A stretch of DNA of 64,000 nucleotides from an uncultured Porphyromonadaceae bacterium. Lineage in GTDB: Bacteria; Bacteroidota; Bacteroidia; Bacteroidales; Muribaculaceae. The position numbers and the translations under genes are program-made. The DNA lies in the NCBI GenBank assembly GCA_947177185.1, contig CAMWTJ010000009.1:1-64000 (forward strand), written 5' to 3'. The notes under the pieces were generated by a model. That model was given only the letters and a program-made list of their open reading frames with translations. It did no database searches and was not told the DNA's origin. The number at the start of each line of letters is the position of its first letter. Positions within the stretch are counted from its first letter, which is position 1. Positions 23,579 to 32,299 of this stretch are shown in pieces.

Positions 23579-24568
23579 ATGCTTAACGCCAAAATCACAG
23601 GCATCGCTTCATACGTGCCCGACGACCTGCTCACCAACGACGACCTCTCGCGTATGGTCGACACCAACGACGAATGGATTACCTCTCGCGTGGGCATTAA
23701 AGAGCGCCACATACTGCGCAAAGAAGGCGCAGGCTCGTCCTACATGGGCATCAAAGCCATAGAGCGCCTCCTGGAGTCGACCGGCACAGCGCCTGAAGAC
23801 ATCGACCTTCTGATCTGCGCCACCACCAACCCCGACTACCGATTCCCCTCCACGGCAAGCATCATAGCCCACGGCTGCGGACTCAAGAACTGCTACGGCT
23901 ACGACGTGCAGGCCGCGTGCGCGGGTTTCATTGTGACGCTTCAGGACGCCACGGCCTACATCCGCAGCGGGATGTACAAGAAAATCATAGTCGTGGCAGC
24001 CGAGAAAATGTCGTCGATGACCAACTACAAGGACCGCTCCACCTGCCCCCTCTTCGGCGACGGCGCAGCTGCCGTGCTCGTAGAGCCCACGCAGGAAGAA
24101 GGCGTCGGCGTGATTGACGCAGTGCTGCACGTCGACGGCATCGGCACCGAACACCTTATCATGCCTGCCGGCGGCTCCGCCAAGCCCGCGTCGCACGCCA
24201 CTGTCGACGCCGACGAGCACTACATCTTCCAGGACGGACGCTTCGTCTACAAGCACGCCGTGACCGACATGCTCACCTCCACCCAGGACGTGATGCGTCG
24301 CAACGGACTCACCGTCGACGACGTCGACTACCTGATTCCCCACCAGGCCAACCTCCGCATCATCGAGGCCGTGGCCGACCGCGCCGGATTCCCCATGGAC
24401 AAAGTGCTCGTGAACATACAGCACACCGGCAACACCTCGGGTGCGAGCATACCCCTCTGCCTTGACGAATACAAAGGCCGCCTGCACAAAGGCTCCAAGC
24501 TCCTGCTCACCGCGTTCGGAGCCGGATTCACCTGGGGCGCCATGTACCTTGTCTGGGACATCGACTGA
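23579..24568 (+). CDS. fabH: 3-Oxoacyl-ACP synthase III (KAS III)
   Basis: Starts fatty-acid synthesis by condensing an acyl-CoA with malonyl-ACP. The catalytic triad is Cys114 (VQAACAGF), His255 (IPHQANLR) and Asn285 (QHTGNTSGAS). The 329-residue length is standard, and the protein is cytosolic. It follows yceD-rpmF, the order found in many bacteria, tying lipid initiation to ribosome genes. The gene ends at a strong UUCG-type terminator. A branched-chain primer preference would be normal in Bacteroidota but cannot be read from the sequence. Confidence 0.97.
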   Translation: MLNAKITGIASYVPDDLLTNDDLSRMVDTNDEWITSRVGIKERHILRKEGAGSSYMGIKAIERLLESTGTAPEDIDLLICATTNPDYRFPSTASIIAHGCGLKNCYGYDVQAACAGFIVTLQDATAYIRSGMYKKIIVVAAEKMSSMTNYKDRSTCPLFGDGAAAVLVEPTQEEGVGVIDAVLHVDGIGTEHLIMPAGGSAKPASHATVDADEHYIFQDGRFVYKHAVTDMLTSTQDVMRRNGLTVDDVDYLIPHQANLRIIEAVADRAGFPMDKVLVNIQHTGNTSGASIPLCLDEYKGRLHKGSKLLLTAFGAGFTWGAMYLVWDID

Positions 24569-24601
24569 GCGACACTCACTCCCAAACGAACTTTTTTACG
24601 G

Positions 24602-24632
24602 AAATAGCATCCTTCGGGGTGCTATTTTTGTT
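24602..24632 (+). terminator. Strong terminator of fabH with TTCG loop
   Basis: AAATAGCATCC (24602-24612) pairs over 11 bp with GGGTGCTATTT (24617-24627) around a TTCG tetraloop, followed by TTTG and TT. It is a textbook intrinsic terminator and runs straight into the era -7 box. Confidence 0.92.
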
Positions 24633-24639
24633 ATATTTG
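24632..24639 (+). promoter_or_regulatory. -7 box of era
   Basis: TATATTTG starts at the last T of the fabH terminator and lies 20 bases before the era ATG. Any -33 contact must lie within the terminator hairpin. Confidence 0.65.
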
Positions 24640-24659
24640 CAGTACCAAAACCCAAGTAT

Positions 24660-25550
24660 ATGACTACAAACCATAAATCAGGATTCGTCAACATAGTCGG
24701 CAACCCCAACGTGGGCAAATCCACGCTCATGAACGACCTCGTGGGCGAGCGCGTAAGCATCATCACCAGCAAAGCGCAGACCACCCGCCACCGCATCATG
24801 GGCATCGTCAACACGCCCGAATACCAGATAGTGTTCAGCGACACTCCCGGCGTGCTCAAGCCCAAATACAAGCTCCAGGAGAGCATGCTCGACTACAGCG
24901 AGGGTGCGCTCACCGACGCCGACGTGCTCCTCTACGTCACCGACGTGGTCGAGGACCCTTCCAAAAACGCCGATTTCCTGGCCAAGGTGGCCAAAGAAAA
25001 AGTGCCCGTGCTGCTCGTAATCAACAAAATCGACCTCATAAAAGGCAACGACGAGCTTGAGCGCATCGTGGCCCGTTGGCGCGAGATGCTGCCCGACGCC
25101 GAGATTTTCCCCACCTCGGCCAAAGAGCATTTCAACGTGACGAACCTCATGGCCCGCATTGTCGAACTGCTGCCCGAAGGTGAGCCGTATTTCGGCAAAG
25201 ACGCCCTCACCGACAAGCCCGCACGCTTCTTCGTCACAGAAATCATACGCGAAAAAATCCTGCTCAACTACGACAAGGAAGTGCCCTACAGCACCGAAGT
25301 GATAGTAGAGAAATTCGAGGAAAAGGAAAAAAGCATCCACATCATGGCCGTAATATACGTGGAGCGCGACAGCCAGAAAGGCATACTCATAGGCAAAGGC
25401 GGAGCCATGCTCAAGCACGTAGGCACCGAAGCGCGCAAAGACATAGCCGCGTTCTTCGACAAAAGCGTCTACCTGGAGCTCTTCGTGAAGGTGGAACCCA
25501 ACTGGCGCAACCGCGACAACACGCTCCGGCGTTTCGGCTACATAGAGTGA
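24660..25550 (+). CDS. era: GTPase Era
   Basis: Essential GTPase that binds 16S rRNA near its 3' end and helps 30S subunit maturation. The ATG at 24660 (MTTNHKSGFVNIVGNPNVGK) follows the -7 box at 24632-24639; a longer frame that reads back into fabH is not used. G1 is GNPNVGKST (14-22), G3 DTPG, G4 NKID, and the C-terminal KH domain contains GILIGKGGAMLK. 296 residues, normal for the family. The der gene follows, 101 bases downstream with its own promoter. Confidence 0.98.
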   Translation: MTTNHKSGFVNIVGNPNVGKSTLMNDLVGERVSIITSKAQTTRHRIMGIVNTPEYQIVFSDTPGVLKPKYKLQESMLDYSEGALTDADVLLYVTDVVEDPSKNADFLAKVAKEKVPVLLVINKIDLIKGNDELERIVARWREMLPDAEIFPTSAKEHFNVTNLMARIVELLPEGEPYFGKDALTDKPARFFVTEIIREKILLNYDKEVPYSTEVIVEKFEEKEKSIHIMAVIYVERDSQKGILIGKGGAMLKHVGTEARKDIAAFFDKSVYLELFVKVEPNWRNRDNTLRRFGYIE

Positions 25551-25596
25551 TCGCCCGCGCGCTCAGGCGCATTTTACGCCGCACACGCGGCGCCGA

Positions 25597-25628
25597 TTTG
25601 CCCATGCCGAAATATTTGCGTACTTTTG
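25597..25628 (+). promoter_or_regulatory. Canonical promoter of der
   Basis: TTTG (25597-25600), exactly 20 bases, TACTTTTG (25621-25628), 23 bases before the ATG at 25652. Confidence 0.85.
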
Positions 25629-25651
25629 CAGAAGAATAACATCAGACACCA

Positions 25652-26971
25652 ATGAGCCAACTCGTAGCCATAGTAGGACGCCCCAACGTGGGCAAAAGCA
25701 CCCTCTTCAACCGACTCACACAAAGCCGCACGGCTATTGTCGACGACACCGCCGGCACCACACGCGACCGCCAGTACGGCAAAGTCGACTGGACCGGACG
25801 CGAATTCTCCATCGTAGACACCGGCGGCTGGGTGGTCAACAGCGACGACATTTTCGAGAGCGAAATCAACAAGCAGGTGGAGCTCGCCATCGAGCAAGCC
25901 GACGTGATACTCTTCGTGGTCGACGCCATGAACGGCGTCACCGACCTCGACGACCACGTGGCCGAAATCCTGCGCAAAAGCCGCAAGCCGGTGCTGCTCG
26001 TGGCCAACAAAGTCGACAGCAACGAATGGCTCTACAACGTGCCCGAATTCTATGCGCTCGGCCTGGGCGACCCCTACCCCGTGTCGGCCGTCAACGGCTA
26101 CGGCACCGGCGACCTGCTCGACGAAGTGGTAAAAGACCTGCCCGAACCCGACGACGACAACGACACGCTCGACGACATACCCCGCTTCGCCATAGTCGGA
26201 CGCCCCAACGCCGGCAAGAGCTCGCTTATCAACTCCTTCATAGGCGAAGACCGCCACATCGTCACCGACATAGCAGGCACCACGCGCGACAGCATCTACA
26301 CGCGCTACAACAAGTTCGGATTCGATTTCTACCTCGTCGACACCGCCGGCATACGCAAGAAAAACAAGGTGCACGAAGACATCGAGTATTACTCCGTGAT
26401 ACGCTCAATACGCGCCATCGAGGCCAGCGACGTGTGCATACTCATGATCGACGCCACACGCGGCATCGAGTCGCAGGACGTGAGCATCTTCTCGCTCATA
26501 CAGAAAAACAAAAAAGGCCTCGTGGTGGTGGTCAACAAGTGGGACATAGCCGAGGACAAGAGCACCTCGGCCATCAAGCACTACGAAAACACCATACGCG
26601 AACGCTTCGCGCCGTTTTCCGATTTCCCCATAGTCTTCTCGTCCGCACTCACCAAGCAGCGCATCTTCAAGGTGCTTGAAACCGCCGTCGACGTGTACCA
26701 CAACCGCCGCCGCCAGGTGCCCACCTCCGAACTCAACCGCGTGATGCTCGAGGACATCGCGGCCTACCCGCCGCCAAGCAACAAGGGCAAGTTCGTGAAA
26801 ATCAAATACGTCACCATGCTCAAAGGCGCCCCCGTGCCCACATTCATCTTCTTCTGCAACCTGCCGCAATGGGTCAAGGAGCCCTACCGCCGCTACCTCG
26901 AGAACAAGATACGCGAGCACTGGGACTTTTCAGGAACCCCGATACAGATATTCATGCGCGACAAGTCCTGA
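25652..26971 (+). CDS. der: Ribosome-assembly GTPase Der (EngA)
   Basis: GTPase with two tandem G domains needed for 50S subunit assembly. First P-loop GRPNVGKST (9-17) with DTGG and NKVD; second GRPNAGKSS (about 183-191) with [10 protein letters not shown] and NKWD; then the KH-like C-terminal domain with [14 protein letters not shown] and FIFFCNLP. 439 residues, full length. Own promoter at 25597-25628 and a strong terminator at 26989-27029 make it a single-gene unit beside era. Confidence 0.98.
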   Translation: MSQLVAIVGRPNVGKSTLFNRLTQSRTAIVDDTAGTTRDRQYGKVDWTGREFSIVDTGGWVVNSDDIFESEINKQVELAIEQADVILFVVDAMNGVTDLDDHVAEILRKSRKPVLLVANKVDSNEWLYNVPEFYALGLGDPYPVSAVNGYGTGDLLDEVVKDLPEPDDDNDTLDDIPRFAIVGRPNAGKSSLINSFIGEDRHIVTDIAGTTRDSIYTRYNKFGFDFYLVDTAGIRKKNKVHEDIEYYSVIRSIRAIEASDVCILMIDATRGIESQDVSIFSLIQKNKKGLVVVVNKWDIAEDKSTSAIKHYENTIRERFAPFSDFPIVFSSALTKQRIFKVLETAVDVYHNRRRQVPTSELNRVMLEDIAAYPPPSNKGKFVKIKYVTMLKGAPVPTFIFFCNLPQWVKEPYRRYLENKIREHWDFSGTPIQIFMRDKS

Positions 26972-26988
26972 CGCGCGTACTGCACACG

Positions 26989-27029
26989 AAAGGGCAAAAG
27001 AAACACCGCACACGTTTCTTTTGCCCTTT
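26989..27029 (+). terminator. Terminator of der
   Basis: AAAGGGCAAAAGAAAC (26989-27004) pairs perfectly over 16 bp with 27014-27029 around a 9-base loop. The arm itself ends in CCCTTT; no further T-run follows. Confidence 0.8.
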
Positions 27030-27058
27030 GTGCTGACGCCCGAACGGGATTTTTTCAC

Positions 27059-27066
27059 TAAATTTG
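27059..27066 (+). promoter_or_regulatory. -7 box of rlmN, giving a near-leaderless mRNA
   Basis: TAAATTTG ends only 4 bases before the ATG at 27071. With the usual start of transcription some 5-8 bases after the box, the mRNA would begin at or in the start codon. Confidence 0.6.
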
Positions 27067-27070
27067 CCAT

Positions 27071-28111
27071 ATGAAAGCAGAAACCAAGACCCCGCTGCTC
27101 GGCATGAACCTCACGCAACTGCGCGAGGTGGCCGCCGACTGCGGCCTGCCGGGATTCGCTGCCGGACAGATAGCGAGATGGATCTACGGACGCCATGCCT
27201 CCGACATCGCGGCAATGACCGACCTCAGCAAACGCGGACGCGCGCTCCTGGCCGCACGCTACACAGTGGGACGCACCGCTCCCAAGGCCGAAAGCCGCAG
27301 CGCCGACGGTACCGTCAAGTACCTCTTCGACGGCGCCGGCGGACGCGACGTAGAAGCCGTCTACATCCCCGACCGCGACCGCGCCACACTGTGCGTGAGC
27401 TCGCAGGCAGGATGCAAAATGGGGTGCACCTTCTGCATGACCGGCCGCCAGGGATTCCACGGACAGCTGACGGCCGCACAGATTGTGAACCAGATACTCT
27501 CCATTCCCGAAAGCGACTCCCTGACCAACATCGTGTTCATGGGCATGGGCGAGCCGCTCGACAACGCCGACGCCGTGCTCGCCGCCATAGCCGTGCTCAC
27601 AGAGCCGTGGGGCCTCGCATGGAGCCCCAAGCGCATCACCGTCAGCACCGTGGGCCACCTGCCCGCGCTGCACCGGCTGCTCGGGCAGACCAAGGTGCAC
27701 GTGGCGCTGAGCGTGCACACACCGTTTGCCGACGAGCGCGCAGGGCTGATGCCCGTGGAGAGAGCCTGGCCCGTGGCACGCGTCGTCGAAGAGCTGCGCA
27801 AGCACGATTTCGCCCACCAGCGACGCCTTTCGGTGGAATACACCATGTGGGCCGGAGTCAATGACGACATGCGCCACGCCGACGCCCTCGCACGCCTGCT
27901 GCGCGGCACATCGGCCCGCGCCAACCTCATACGCTTCCACGCCATACCCGACAGCACCCTGCGCCCGGCATCGCAGGCCGCCATGGAAGCCTTCCGCGAC
28001 CGCCTCAACGAGCGCGGCGTCACGGCCACCATACGGGCATCGCGAGGCGAGGATATCGAAGCCGCGTGCGGCATGCTCGCAGGCAAAAACAAGTCAGAAA
28101 AACGCCCGTAG
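27071..28111 (+). CDS. rlmN: Dual-specificity 23S rRNA/tRNA A2 methyltransferase
   Basis: Radical-SAM enzyme that methylates C2 of A2503 in 23S rRNA and A37 in some tRNAs. The iron-sulfur motif is C115-x3-C119-x2-C122 in AGCKMGCTFCMTG. The methyl-carrying second cysteine is Cys333 (EAACGMLAG) near the end, and GMGEPLDN is the SAM-binding segment. The 346-residue length is standard. The ATG at 27071 sits immediately after a -7 box; Met12 (27104) is a possible alternative start. pdxA follows 35 bases downstream, likely cotranscribed. Confidence 0.96.
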   Translation: MKAETKTPLLGMNLTQLREVAADCGLPGFAAGQIARWIYGRHASDIAAMTDLSKRGRALLAARYTVGRTAPKAESRSADGTVKYLFDGAGGRDVEAVYIPDRDRATLCVSSQAGCKMGCTFCMTGRQGFHGQLTAAQIVNQILSIPESDSLTNIVFMGMGEPLDNADAVLAAIAVLTEPWGLAWSPKRITVSTVGHLPALHRLLGQTKVHVALSVHTPFADERAGLMPVERAWPVARVVEELRKHDFAHQRRLSVEYTMWAGVNDDMRHADALARLLRGTSARANLIRFHAIPDSTLRPASQAAMEAFRDRLNERGVTATIRASRGEDIEAACGMLAGKNKSEKRP

Positions 28112-28146
28112 CAGCACCGCTGCGACACCATAAAAACGCAACTACT

Positions 28147-29235
28147 ATGAACAACCGACCCATACGCGTGGGAATCACCCACGGCGACATCAACGGCATC
28201 GGCTACGAAGTGATACTCAAAGCCCTCGACGACCCCCGCATGGCCGAGCTGTGCACACCCGTCATCTACGGCTCTGCCAAGATAGCCGCCTTCTACCGCA
28301 AGGCACTCGACATGCCCGCCGCGCAGCTCACACAGACCGCCTCCGCGGCCGAACTCCGCGCCGGCACCGTCAACATAGTCAATGTCGTAGGCGAAGACAT
28401 AAAAGTAGAGCCCGGCCACGCCACTGAAGCCGCCGGCCGCGCGGCCTTCGCCGCGCTCGAGCAGGCCGTGGCCGACCTCCGCCAGGGCCACATCGACGTG
28501 CTCGTCACGGCGCCCATCAACAAGCACACCATACAGTGCGAAGAATTCCGCTTTCCCGGCCACACCGAATATCTTGAGGCATCACTCGCCGACGAAGGCA
28601 GCGACCGCGCTCTCATGGTGATGTGCGCCGACGACATGCGCGTGGCCCTCGTCACCACCCACACTCCGCTGGCCAAGGTGCCCGCGGCCGTCACACGCGA
28701 GGCCATAGTCGAAAAGCTGCGCGTGTTCGCTGCGTCGCTGACCGCCGATTTCGGCATACACGCACCCCGCATCGCAGTGCTGTCACTCAACCCCCATGCC
28801 GGCGAGGACGGCCTTCTCGGCTCCGAAGAGCGCGACATCATAGCGCCCGCCATCGACGATGCGCGCGGCAAAAAGATACTCGCTTTCGGCCCCTACGCCG
28901 CCGACGGCTTATTCGGCAGCGGCCTGTACCACCGCTTCGACGGCGTGCTCGCCATGTACCACGACCAGGGACTCGCCCCGTTCAAGGCCCTGGCCATGGA
29001 CACCGGCGTCAACTACACAGCCGGACTGCCCTACGTGCGCACCTCGCCCGACCACGGCACCGGCTACGACATAGCCGGCCAGGGCCAGGCCTCCGAGCAG
29101 TCGATGCGCAGCGCCATCTACACCGCCATCGACATCTATCGCAACCGCATACGCCAGGCCGAAGCCACAGCCAACCCGCTGCGCCGGCAATACTACAGCA
29201 AGGGCAACGACAACGTGGTGCTCGACCTCTCCTGA
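28147..29235 (+). CDS. pdxA: 4-Hydroxythreonine-4-phosphate dehydrogenase
   Basis: NAD-dependent enzyme of the DXP-dependent vitamin B6 route; it oxidises 4-phosphohydroxy-threonine. The start at 28147 gives MNNRPIRVGITHGDINGIGY, the family N-terminus; an upstream frame extension overlaps rlmN. Metal-site histidines lie in TAPINKHTI, in MYHDQGLAPFKAL and in TSPDHGTGYDIAG. 362 residues, normal. Probably in one unit with rlmN, ending at the GC-rich hairpin at 29263-29301. Confidence 0.96.
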   Translation: MNNRPIRVGITHGDINGIGYEVILKALDDPRMAELCTPVIYGSAKIAAFYRKALDMPAAQLTQTASAAELRAGTVNIVNVVGEDIKVEPGHATEAAGRAAFAALEQAVADLRQGHIDVLVTAPINKHTIQCEEFRFPGHTEYLEASLADEGSDRALMVMCADDMRVALVTTHTPLAKVPAAVTREAIVEKLRVFAASLTADFGIHAPRIAVLSLNPHAGEDGLLGSEERDIIAPAIDDARGKKILAFGPYAADGLFGSGLYHRFDGVLAMYHDQGLAPFKALAMDTGVNYTAGLPYVRTSPDHGTGYDIAGQGQASEQSMRSAIYTAIDIYRNRIRQAEATANPLRRQYYSKGNDNVVLDLS

Positions 29236-29262
29236 GGCCGGACGCATACACGCACATCTCAC

Positions 29263-29301
29263 GCCGCCCGCCCGCAGGTCACATGCCTGCAGGCGGGCGG
29301 C
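29263..29301 (+). terminator. GC-rich terminator hairpin after pdxA
   Basis: GCCGCCCGCCCGCAGG (29263-29278) pairs with 29286-29301 over 16 bp with a single mismatch and a 7-base loop. No T-run follows. Confidence 0.7.
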
Positions 29302-29593
29302 GCCGCGTGTTGCGCAGCCCCCGAAAGCTACCCCTGCGCATAGCCCGGTTTGTTGCCTCGAGGGGTATATTTCGTTATACGGCGCCCGCGCGGCAAAAAC
29401 CGCCCAAAAACGCTAAACTCCTGACTACAAGAGTGCATGAAACATATCAACCAATATCTGTTAACATTTTGCCACTGTTAATGAATGTGAAAAATAGGGG
29501 GGGTCAAAGCTATAATATTGTAATTTTGGACAGCGTTTACAGACGCTAAACTTGAGAACACCTTTATAATCTTTACCAAAACCAAACTTTACC
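29302..29593 (+). other. Long intergenic region before the secreted Ig-like protein
   Basis: No convincing gene. It becomes AT-rich toward the right and holds a 7-bp inverted repeat TGCGCAG/CTGCGCA near 29311-29341, a perfect TTAACA-N9-TGTTAA repeat (29461-29481), a G7 run near 29500, and a TAATTTTG -7 box (29521-29528) about 65 bases before the start codon. A 5-bp hairpin AGCGT/ACGCT follows in the leader. The TTAACA repeat is a possible operator; this is unproven. Confidence 0.55.
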
Positions 29594-32071
29594 ATGAAGA
29601 AATTCATACTTTCTTTAGTGGCTCTCGTAGCGGCATTCGCTGCCAATGCGACAGACACCGTGCTGTGGTCAGGCACACAGACCATCGGCTGGAGCGAAAG
29701 CTGCCGAGTGGCAGCATCAGCATGCGCCAACATGCAGGCCGACCAGCAAATCATCGTGGAATACACCACCCTCGCCACTGCCGACTACTACTCGCTCGGC
29801 CTCATCCGTGGCAACTGGGGCGACTGGCCCGACAAATCGTGGTCGACAGGCGGTGTGGCCAAAGGCACCACCTCGATGCCTTTCGACATCTCCGAAGCCA
29901 ACCTCGCCATCCTTAAAAAAGAAGGCTTCTTCCTGATGGGCAACGGCCTTGAGGTGACACGCATCATCTGGCGCGACGAAGCACGCGACAAATCCATTCT
30001 GCTCTCCGACCCGATCACCGTGAGCGGCGACTCCGAAGGCATCACCTTCACCTACGACCAGCTTCTGGCCGCAGGCGCCGTGGAAGGCGGCGGCGTGCAG
30101 GTGGAATACACCGCTGCCGACGGCGGCTACGTGGACTACATGCACCAGGGCGACGCCGACAACGAATACACATGGTGCACGTTCAGCGACATCCAAGTGT
30201 CCGAAGCCGACGGCAAGTCCATCCTTATCCTCAACAAGAACACTCTTGACGAAATCAACAGCTACAGCAAGACTCTCGTAATTCAGGTGGGCCACGTCAC
30301 CGTGAACCGCATCAAAATCATACAGCCTCTCGAGGTGCCCGGCACATCCATCGTAATCTCGCAGACCGAGGCTACCGTGATGGCAGGCCGCACCCTCCAG
30401 CTCACCGCCACCACCAACCCCGAAGGCCAGAAAGTGACCTGGACCAGCTCCGACGAAAGCATCGCCACCGTCGACTACAACGGCCTCGTGACCGCTGTTG
30501 CCGAAGGCACCGCCGAAATCAAGGCGGCAGCAGGCGCAGGCAGCGCAGTGTGCCAGCTCACCGTCACCCCCAAAGCATCCATCAAGCTGCAGTGGGCCGA
30601 CAGACACAAAGAATTCGTATATGGCGACGCAACAGACATCACCGAATGGGCCGGCGCCAATTTCGCACCCTACCTGATTGTGACTACCGTGCCCGAAGAC
30701 GCGCGCATCAGCTTCGACATCACATCCGACCCTGCAAGCTCGTTCTACTGGTACAAATACGAAAACAAACACAACGCACAGGTCAGCATCGACGGCCCCG
30801 GCGTGACCACCATCACCGTCAAGCTCAGGGACTATGAAGGCGTGGAAGCCACTGCCACCCTCACCGCCAAAGAGATGACCGAGCCCATGATATTCTTCGA
30901 TTTCTACGACAGCCGCACCGACCTCTCCAAATGGCTCGTGGGCAACACCATCTCCATCTACGCCGAGCTCTATCCCTTCGACGGCTCTACCGACGCATAT
31001 TATGAAAATGATTTCGTATGGACCAGCTCCGACCCCGAAGTAGTGAGCATCGACGAAACCAGCAGCTACAACAACTATGTGTGCAAATTCACCGGCCACA
31101 AAGCCGGCACCGCCACCATCACTGCAAGCATCAGCGCCGACGGACTCCCCACTATCGTAGGCACCAAAGAAGTGACTGTCACAGCTTCGGGCGAGTTCAA
31201 ATACACCTTCGACTGGAACGTGCCCAACCGCGGCAGCAACTACAACTGGCGCACTGAATACGGCTTCCCCACCGACCAGAACGACATCGTAGATTTCAAC
31301 TTCAAAGGCCGCTGCGTCGACCTCTTCGTGACCAAAGGCACCGCCAATCCGATGGTATTCTCCGAAGGCGGCGAGTTCACCTTCAGTGTCACCGACCCCT
31401 ATGTGCGCATGACCAGCATCAACGCCCTCCCGAGCTCCAGCGCCACCGCACAGGTGACGTTCGACACCAAAGTAACCTGCTCCACCGGCGCTGTGGTTGG
31501 CTCGTACTGGACTCCTGATGAAGCCGACAAGAGCACCGGCGTGGAAGAGGTGGCCTTCGCAGCCACAGCCGACGTGAGCGGCTTCCTTTACTGGCACGTG
31601 AACATGTGGCGCTACGCAGTGCCCGAATCGCTCACCCTCGACCTGACCGAGCTTGAAGGCACCGAGAAGGAAGAAGCGCAGCTCGCAGCCACTGTGGCTC
31701 CCGCCGACGCCCTCCCCTGCACAGTGGAATGGACTACCAGCGACGCTGCCGTGGCCACAGTCGACGAAACCGGCCATGTGACCTACGTAGCACCCGGTGA
31801 GGCCGTAATCACCGCCACCGTGACCGCACCCGCACCCCTCGCCGCTGAGGAAGCGCAGGCCGAAGAAGCCGACGAGCTCACACTCACCGCCACCTGTGCC
31901 GTCAAGGTCAACCCCGACACCAGCGGCATCGAAAACGTGATTGTAGACCTCAACGACGCCGACGTGGAAGTGTACACCCTGCAGGGCATCCGCGTGGCTG
32001 CCGAAGGCCTCACCCCCGGCATATATGTGGTGCGCCGCGCAGGCACCGCCACCAAAGTACTGGTAAAATAA
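29594..32071 (+). CDS. Secreted Ig-like (BIG_2) protein with type IX sorting tail
   Basis: Exported surface or released protein of 825 residues. A Sec signal peptide (MKKFILSLVALVAAFAANA) is followed by two beta-rich N-terminal regions without a recognised family (about 20-135 and 140-250). BIG_2-type Ig-like domains follow at about 252-327 (QKVTWTSSDESIATVD, GTAEIKA), 435-535 (VWTSSDPEVVSID) and 680-765 (VEWTTSDAAVATVDETGHVT). The C-terminal 40 residues (VEVYTLQGIRVAAEGLTPG, then IYVVRRAG and KVLVK) match the Prevotella/Bacteroidales type IX sorting signal. Ligand unknown. Single-gene unit with its own terminator. Confidence 0.85.
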   Translation: MKKFILSLVALVAAFAANATDTVLWSGTQTIGWSESCRVAASACANMQADQQIIVEYTTLATADYYSLGLIRGNWGDWPDKSWSTGGVAKGTTSMPFDISEANLAILKKEGFFLMGNGLEVTRIIWRDEARDKSILLSDPITVSGDSEGITFTYDQLLAAGAVEGGGVQVEYTAADGGYVDYMHQGDADNEYTWCTFSDIQVSEADGKSILILNKNTLDEINSYSKTLVIQVGHVTVNRIKIIQPLEVPGTSIVISQTEATVMAGRTLQLTATTNPEGQKVTWTSSDESIATVDYNGLVTAVAEGTAEIKAAAGAGSAVCQLTVTPKASIKLQWADRHKEFVYGDATDITEWAGANFAPYLIVTTVPEDARISFDITSDPASSFYWYKYENKHNAQVSIDGPGVTTITVKLRDYEGVEATATLTAKEMTEPMIFFDFYDSRTDLSKWLVGNTISIYAELYPFDGSTDAYYENDFVWTSSDPEVVSIDETSSYNNYVCKFTGHKAGTATITASISADGLPTIVGTKEVTVTASGEFKYTFDWNVPNRGSNYNWRTEYGFPTDQNDIVDFNFKGRCVDLFVTKGTANPMVFSEGGEFTFSVTDPYVRMTSINALPSSSATAQVTFDTKVTCSTGAVVGSYWTPDEADKSTGVEEVAFAATADVSGFLYWHVNMWRYAVPESLTLDLTELEGTEKEEAQLAATVAPADALPCTVEWTTSDAAVATVDETGHVTYVAPGEAVITATVTAPAPLAAEEAQAEEADELTLTATCAVKVNPDTSGIENVIVDLNDADVEVYTLQGIRVAAEGLTPGIYVVRRAGTATKVLVK

Positions 32072-32105
32072 GATTGAATATATAATAGGGTAATTCCAAT
32101 CGCAG

Positions 32106-32139
32106 AACCGGGAAGGCCGACGGCCTTCCCGGTTTTTTT
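32106..32139 (+). terminator. Terminator of the BIG_2 protein gene
   Basis: AACCGGGAAGGCC (32106-32118) pairs perfectly with GGCCTTCCCGGTT (32122-32134) around GAC, followed by a T-run to 32139. Classic intrinsic terminator. Confidence 0.92.
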
Positions 32140-32236
32140 GTCGTGACGCCGCATAAGTCGTGGCGCACGCCGCCGACGTGGCGGCCGTGCGCATGGAAAC
32201 CGGCCGCAGCGTTAACAACTATTGGGCAACGGGGTC

Positions 32237-32273
32237 TAAAAAAAGTTCCCGGACGCGCGGGCGTCCGGGAACT
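32237..32273 (-). terminator. Terminator of pnp
   Basis: On the minus strand a perfect 13-bp stem AGTTCCCGGACGC (32244-32256 and 32261-32273) with a 4-base loop is followed by seven T. It lies about 30 bases after the pnp stop. Confidence 0.9.
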
Positions 32274-32299
32274 ACCTATAGGGCTAAGAATTGTCGGAA

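Noticed and set aside
29437-29481. A 14-codon leader peptide frame before the secreted protein gene
   Set aside because: It lies upstream of the -7 box at 29521, has no ribosome signal and no run of regulatory codons.
29717-32218. An 833-codon open frame opposite the BIG_2 protein gene
   Set aside because: The composition (Gly, His, Val rich, no motif) is that of an antisense frame; the plus-strand gene has signal peptide, domains, promoter and terminator.
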